Origin: Cristatella mucedo
Taxonomy: Eukaryota; Bryozoa; Phylactolaemata; Cristatellidae
DNA: 64,000 nucleotides
NCBI GenBank assembly: GCA_009760855.2
Contig: WPIO01000006.1
Location: 5,872,501 to 5,936,500 of the forward strand
Direction of reading: 5' to 3'
The notes beneath the pieces were generated by a model. That model was not told the origin of the DNA, made no database searches, and saw nothing but the letters and a program-made list of their open reading frames with translations. The position numbers were made by a program, and so were the translations under genes. Each line of letters starts with the position of its first letter. Position 1 is the stretch's first letter. Below, piece by piece: positions 58,870 to 64,000 of the stretch.

Positions 58870-60770
58870 GTATAGGTGCACGCGGAGAACAGACGGCTGG
58901 ATCTCGATTTCATGTCTGTAATTTACTTCTGCCGCCGCTGCTGCCTGCACCAGAACCATTTGGAATGCAGATCACACTATCCAACAGATTTAAACAATTT
59001 GTTCTTGGGTAAATAGCGTGTTTCCCTAATCGCTAATTTCTAGTTAGAACAGAGCATGGCTATTTTCCGCAGCAATTTCGCTTCCGTGGGCTGGACAATG
59101 GTATTTTGAAACTCTCTGGTCTTGGCTCTCTAGGTCTAAGCTCTCGGGAACGGTACTGACATCAGGTTTTCGCATTCAGCTCGCCGTGTGCCGCAATGGC
59201 CGAATTATCGAGGATTATGCAAAACAACACTACAGAGTAGTATCCGTATAAATACAACGGTAAAAGTGCCTTAAACGAGCTTTTGTTGGTCTGTGCTATT
59301 GCAGAGTAAGAAAATAGCGAACAGCAGCCACTCCGTGCGAGTGACTCGGCACGAACGGTCTGCTTGAACAGCAGGTCCAATTTTTCTACGTTTGTGGACA
59401 GTTGATCGGCACAAGAGCGAAAGGTACCGCGCGAAGGCTTCCGCTCAGTGCTGTGCGCGAGGCTGCGGCTTCTGCTGCTGTAATTGGCGAAGCGCCCTGA
59501 CACTAATGTATGCATCACCTGCAGCTAATAGTTACGTCATTCTCACAAAGAGCGGCCTAATCCTCACCTGCCTGTGGCCAGTAGTTAAGCCGTCGACGCA
59601 GCGCAGCGTCAGGCCACTAACGTATGCTACATTCCTTGACGTCTGCTGTGATTCATTGACCTCTCATGTATGTACGCTTTGAGAGGAATATAGAATCTAG
59701 TCTGCCGCTCACGTCTGCGCCATGTCTCCGTGAGACTCGGACTAGAACTGCTGCCGCCGCCACCGGAGCCACTGTAATACTACATCAGATATACGAAGAC
59801 TAGGAAGCATACTCCTCCGGCATGCCTGCCGATGATTCAGACAAGTCTCGCGCATCTAACTGTATGCACAGAAATTACAAGAGAACTCTTAAAGGTAACG
59901 TGAACACTTGCTGCTTACTAGATAGAAGCTCTTGCAAAGCATTAGGTACTGAGTGAGATGGTTTTTTTAATTTAAAAAACTCTGGTGTGTTTACAGTCAG
60001 GTAAAAGGAAGGAAAAAGAGCTCTGCAGTTTCCTACCATAAGAATTAAGAATTTGAAATTGAATTAAGAATTTGGATACGAATTTGGCGCCTACAGAGCA
60101 ACTACTAAAGCGACTGCTACTTCCATACGATGGACCACCCTTTCAAATATCGAGCTGGCAAGTGGGCACGGCACATCATGGGTCCACGCATGTCGCCTCA
60201 GTAGCTCACTGCTTTGAAGCCTACATCGTCACCCTTCGGAGAAAGATCAGACATCTTCAGAAGAGCGTAGCAGGTCTGCAAGCGAGAAAAACATTGTTGA
60301 TCCAGATAACAACTTCCTTCACAGATGCGGTTGAGGAGACATAGCCACACTTTCCCAATTAGAAAGACCTCAACGATCTGTCTAGAGATCTAAACCCAGC
60401 TACAATGCAGATATATATTTTAACACCTAGTCTCAGCGAAAGAAGCTTGTTGGAGAAAAGTCCCAAAGTAAAATATCAAAGAGATCGTTGCCATATTTTC
60501 CAGCTTCTTCAGTCGGTAAGAGAGGCTGTGCATCTGGAATAATACAGTTTGTCTCTTCGAGGGTATAGCGTCTGTAACTAAGGCGGATAAAGCCTACTAA
60601 AAGTGAGTTCAGCAATAGCTAAACCGGGACCGTTAGCAGATCTCTTCATGTCTCTCACTCTGTGCACCTTAAAGTGGCCTAAGCCCTTACCAACATATTG
60701 TGATATTGCAGAGTGCCTTCAAGTATGGCAACTAAGGCTGGGAGGTTAGTTAAAAGTTCAAAGTTCAAAG
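58870..60770. other. Unassigned sequence
   Basis: A 118-codon minus-strand frame at 59162-59518 has gene-like codons in its first half but no splice donor or domain. A + frame at 60072-60344 has a YDGPPFQI stretch that faintly recalls the pol end of Gypsy elements. Confidence 0.3.
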
Positions 60771-60774
60771 TCAT

Positions 60775-61405
60775 TCCTGATGGGCCCCCGAGACGGTTTC
60801 ACAAAGTTTCTTTGTTTTCTGTGCCTACGGAATAGTCTGACAGCAAGGCGCGCTATCGCAACATGGACTGGCCACATCGCACCAAACCCTATGCAGAGAA
60901 AAAAAACATCAATATGAAGAAGTTGGTAGACCCTCGGACGGTGCTAATTCCATAGCTGCACATTAAGTTAAACCTCGTCAAAGAATTTGACACTGCTCTA
61001 GACCACAAGTCGACAGCTTTGAAGTCCCCCCCCGACATTTTCTTCCCACTGCAGCCGGAGGCTAAGCTCAAAGCTGGTATCTTCATCGGACCGCAAATGA
61101 AGATAAAAAAAGAGTGGAAAGAATTCGCCAGCAAGCTGAGCATGAGGCATTGCCATCGGATTGGAGCAGTTTCCTTGCAGTGGCTCACGGCTTTCAGTGC
61201 AATCACAAGGCTGAACGCTATGGGCTCCTGGTTCGGGCTCTCGTTAAGAGCTGTGCCAAAATGGGAGGAATCGTATAACTCAAAGTTCATCTCTCGATGC
61301 TCGTTTTGAAAAAATCAATGAGGACATGGGAGCTTACTCGGAGGAGCAAGACGGGCGTTACAATCGGATACCGTGGTATACACTGAAATTTGAACGTCGT
61401 GACTA
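60775..61405 (+). pseudogene. Decayed copy of a widespread animal transposon-associated protein
   Basis: Across several frames it reads, in order, GFTKFLCFLCLRNS, KLVDPRTVLIP, LHIKLNLVKEFDTALD, EAKLKAGIFIGPQMK, GFQCNHKAERYGLLVRALVK and YSEEQDGRYN. These follow the order of a protein family known to me from many animal genomes as large multi-copy uncharacterised genes, with LHIKLGLMK and KAGIF.GPQIR as hallmarks. An in-frame stop after LIP and at least two frame shifts show it is dead. The function of the family is not known to me. Confidence 0.7.
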
Positions 61406-61660
61406 AGGACCATGTTACAAAAACGTGAGGGTTAATCTTGAGTAAATACGTATTTATTTTGAGTCATTTGCTGCTCTCCTTATAAAATGTTAACCAAAAG
61501 ACGCAAACGTATGTATATCCTAATATAAACTGGTTTTGAATTTCAAGTTAATCACTGTCCTTGTTGCGGAAACAAAGTTGGGGTTAACTAAACGTAAACC
61601 AAAAGACACCACCTTATCGATTGTCTCATGGGAAATGGCTTAAATAGATAAATAGCATGT

Positions 61661-61797
61661 AACTCATTTGTGTACTGCACTAAGAGAACTTAATCTCTAT
61701 TCTGGCGCATCACGTATGCCACGAGGCTCGAGCCACCGACCTCTGCCAGGCCTTGGTCGGAGCAAGCACCTAAACCGCAGGGCCAAGCCGGTGCGGT
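61661..61797 (-). mobile_element. SINE-1 copy, left one of a head-to-head pair
   Basis: Minus strand: gcaccggcttggccctgcgg head, box B cggtggctcgagcc, hairpin damaged, atgagtt tail. Flanked by diverged direct repeats (aatttcaagttaatcactgt at 61541 and aatttcaagtcaatcactgt at 61800). Confidence 0.8.
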
Positions 61798-61854
61798 ATT
61801 AATTTCAAGTCAATCACTGTCCAGCTCACACAAGCAAAGTTGGTGTGAAATAAT

Positions 61855-62012
61855 AGGTCTAGCGGTTAAGGAGCTCGCCCCGACCAAGGTCTGACTGAGG
61901 TCGTGGGCTCGAGCCCCGAGGCATATGTGAATCGCCTGAATATAGATTAGGTTCTCTTGGGGCGCTATATAAATGAATTATATATTATATATATATATAT
62001 ATATATATTATA
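61855..62012 (+). mobile_element. SINE-1 copy with (TA)n tail
   Basis: Starts ggtctagcggttaaggagct, box B ggtcgtgggctcgagccc, hairpin ggggcgctatataaatgaat, then a (TA)n tail to 62012. Confidence 0.88.
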
Positions 62013-62019
62013 TATTAAT

Positions 62020-62110
62020 AATAATGCACTTGATAAAGCGTCCTCAGAGAACTCAATCTCTTCCTAGGTGCTTTACATTTGCTACAAAGGGAAAATACTA
62101 ACCATGTTAC
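62020..62110 (-). mobile_element. LINE-A tail
   Basis: (TAA)n, gataaagcgtcctcagagaa, gtgctttacatttgctacaa. It meets the SINE-1 tail end to end. Confidence 0.85.
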
Positions 62111-62381
62111 GTACTTCTGAGGTTTAGCTTGATTTGCGAACATCACAGAACGCCAGCCGATGACTCACACGACCAGTTTATTTCACTAGGCACGGAGCAG
62201 GAGGCAGCATGACTCTCTTCGCCCCTATCACCCACCGGAGTGCCTGCGTCTGCCCCTGTCTCAACAATCACTAACAGCACATCCCGACCGCATACCATAT
62301 CGAGTGCCACAGCCAACCCATACAACGATCAGCAGCAGTTTCATCATTTAAACGAAACCACGTGCCCCGCTGATCTATAAA

Positions 62382-64000
62382 TCAGTCCACGACGTAGTCG
62401 GAGAACCGAAGCGGGCACTGCAGTTCCGACAGCATGCGAAGCTGGCGGCTGCCAATTTCATCTGCCCCGTCGTACTGATCCTCTGCTCCGTCGTACTGAT
62501 CATCACCGCCTCGTATCTGGAATGGTATTAGCAGCTGAACAGGTGTTACTGGCTCAGATTTCGGTACTAACCTGACGTCCGCCACACGTCTTCGGATTCT
62601 GTTGACCTCAATGCCGAGGCCGTGATTCTCCGAGGTTACAGTCCCTCCTGGCAACTATGTCGTGCACCGTGCACCGGGTTGTTTCCCAAAAACCCGACGT
62701 GTAGTTGAAGGGAGATTGAGCGTTGCATTGCTGTGCCTTTTTCGGCTGGAGTGGGCACCGCCATTCATACGTGAATAACTGCCCGTGAAGCACAGTTTCG
62801 CCTTTTATCCCCTCTTTCGGTGCCGAATTGTACCAATGCACCATATCCAACACCCTCTAAAGGTGTTCGCGGCCATGGCCTCGATAGTCCTACGCATGCC
62901 TTGGACCATGTCGTTGCCTTATGGTTATTTCATTAAATAATTCACTGGTATAGCGCCCCAAGAGAATTTAATCTCTATTCAGGCGCTTCAAATATGCCTC
63001 AGGGCTTGAGCCCACGACCTCAGCCAGACCTTGATCGGGGCAAGCACCTTAACCGCTGGACCAATCCAGCACACCGGTAAACGGTCTCAAGGGCTCAGCG
63101 TTCGCAGAGGCGCCGAGCTGCCTCCGACCGGGATGAAGCAGTGTTATCCACCAGGAGCTGTGCATGCGGATCTCTCTCTTGGAAGATTTGTTCCAACACT
63201 CTCGTCAGAAGATGAACCTTTTCACTTGGAATGTGCCTCCATAGCATACATCTTCTGGGCCCGCAGTCCACCACCGTCAAATATTTCTTGTTGTTGTAGT
63301 GTGCGAAATCGATCGCAGAATACTAGACCAGTGATCAGCGACTTAAAGACTGCCTCGATGCCACGAAATTGGAGACACATTAACTAATCTGCAATGCGGA
63401 CAAGGACGGACAATCCATTCTACGTTGGTTCTGCGGATGTCCTCGTAAGGTGGCACAGCCTCGCCAAGTATAGCGTCCTATTGCCCAGGTGGTGCAGATT
63501 GTAAAATTGGTTGAGGTTGATCTCGGGAGACGCGGAAGTGACCTCAGGAGTAACAACGCTAGGACAGCAAGTGGTGAACTTCAGCCACTTTCGCGGTAGT
63601 CTCGTCAGCTGGCCTGCTTTGCTCTCCCGCAACTTTACTGGGCTTACAATAATCTCAATACTGCATTCCGTTACAACATCATAGAGAAGGCCCAGTCGTC
63701 GTCGAACTACCGCCTCTCCCATGCCACGTGTCCTCACTGGTTTATACCCGTCGATCATTGACTTCAGCCAACCGATAGCCATTGTCGAATCAGTACAAAT
63801 TTAAACTTTCTGAAGTCCCTACACAGTGGCAACGTTAAGGCCTTTGATGGCAGCTTCTAGATCGGCGGTCTTTATATGCGAGGTAGCCTTTGGCTTTCGG
63901 AGCCACGAGGCATTCTCAAACACTTTAACGTCGATCTCAAGACACACTCCAACGGCGACGCTGCACCCATTGTACCACAGTTTCCCACTAATGACCCTGG
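62382..64000 (-). mobile_element. Ty3/Gypsy retrotransposon pol remnant (RNase H, integrase), runs off the window
   Basis: On the minus strand, from the right edge: RNase H (VCLEIDVKVFENASWLRKP and DSTMAIGWL), the linker with LTRLPRKWLK, an integrase zinc-finger part (NLHHLGNRTLYLAR), a core part (MTVVDCGP, LLVDNTASSRS), then after the SINE RRTIEAMAANT, VHWYNSAPKEG and FTYEWRCPLQP, and a C-terminal GTVTSENHGLGIEV with RRRVADVRLVP. Order and spacing fit Gypsy pol. Stops and shifts between the pieces make it inactive. LTRs were not identified; the RT lies beyond the window. Confidence 0.85.
62939..63074 (-). mobile_element. SINE-1 copy inserted in the Gypsy integrase
   Basis: Minus strand: tgctggattggtccagcgg head, box B ggtcgtgggctcaagccc, complete hairpin, agtgaatt tail. 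Splits the integrase core from its C-terminal part. Confidence 0.9.

Noticed and set aside
59162-59518. 118-codon minus-strand gene
   Set aside because: The first half looks gene-like, but the second half turns to AT-rich hydrophobic sequence and there is no donor or domain.
60072-60344. Gypsy pol C-terminus on the + strand
   Set aside because: Only a YDGPPFQI-like stretch resembles it; too short and without neighbouring pol blocks.

Overview
This is animal (metazoan) nuclear DNA. GT-AG introns, a metazoan SPRY/SOCS-box gene, L2/CR1-like LINEs, tRNA-derived SINEs, a decayed Ty3/Gypsy element and very long (GA)n tracts all argue against bacterial, fungal or plant DNA. The SPSB protein and the repeat mix suggest an invertebrate, perhaps a flatworm or other spiralian. 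The sequence alone does not settle the lineage.

Layout. 1-4.5 kb is GC-rich and holds no gene I can prove; it probably contains promoter or 5' intron sequence for the next gene. 4.5-6.7 kb is a two-exon SPSB/gustavus-type gene on the + strand, the E3 ubiquitin-ligase substrate adaptor; it has a clean phase-1 intron, an MGQK-type start, a SPRY domain, a SOCS box and a poly(A) signal. 6.7-43 kb is mostly a repeat landscape: an L2-like LINE (LINE-A) in many fragments, a second LINE tail family (LINE-B) ending in ATTAC-type repeats, two SINE families, microsatellites and minisatellites. A few isolated candidate exons lie in it (16.7, 30.7, 34 and 36.3 kb).

41.4-54 kb, minus strand, holds a gene that only appears when the splice phases are followed. 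Five coding exons (52.4, 50.7, 47.6, 45.6 and 44.1 kb) join in one frame without a stop. They give about 441 residues: low-complexity Ser/Ala-rich sequence followed by a coiled coil. I do not recognise the family. Two possible last exons, at 43.4 and 41.4 kb, both fit the phase. A possible 5' untranslated exon lies at 54.0 kb, and a CpG-rich region at 54.8-56.4 kb is the likely promoter. One of its splice acceptors sits exactly at the end of a LINE-A 3' tail.

56.4-64 kb is again repeats. It includes a decayed copy of a protein family spread through animal genomes (60.8-61.4 kb) and, running off the right edge on the minus strand, a Ty3/Gypsy pol remnant (RNase H and integrase) with a SINE inserted in the integrase.

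The two SINE/LINE groups are related. The SINE-1 3' end (a GCGCC...GGCGCT hairpin followed by an AT-rich tail) matches the LINE-A 3' end, which is the usual sign that the SINE uses that LINE's enzyme. All gene models come from reading codons, splice sites and phases by eye; none was checked by database or RNA.
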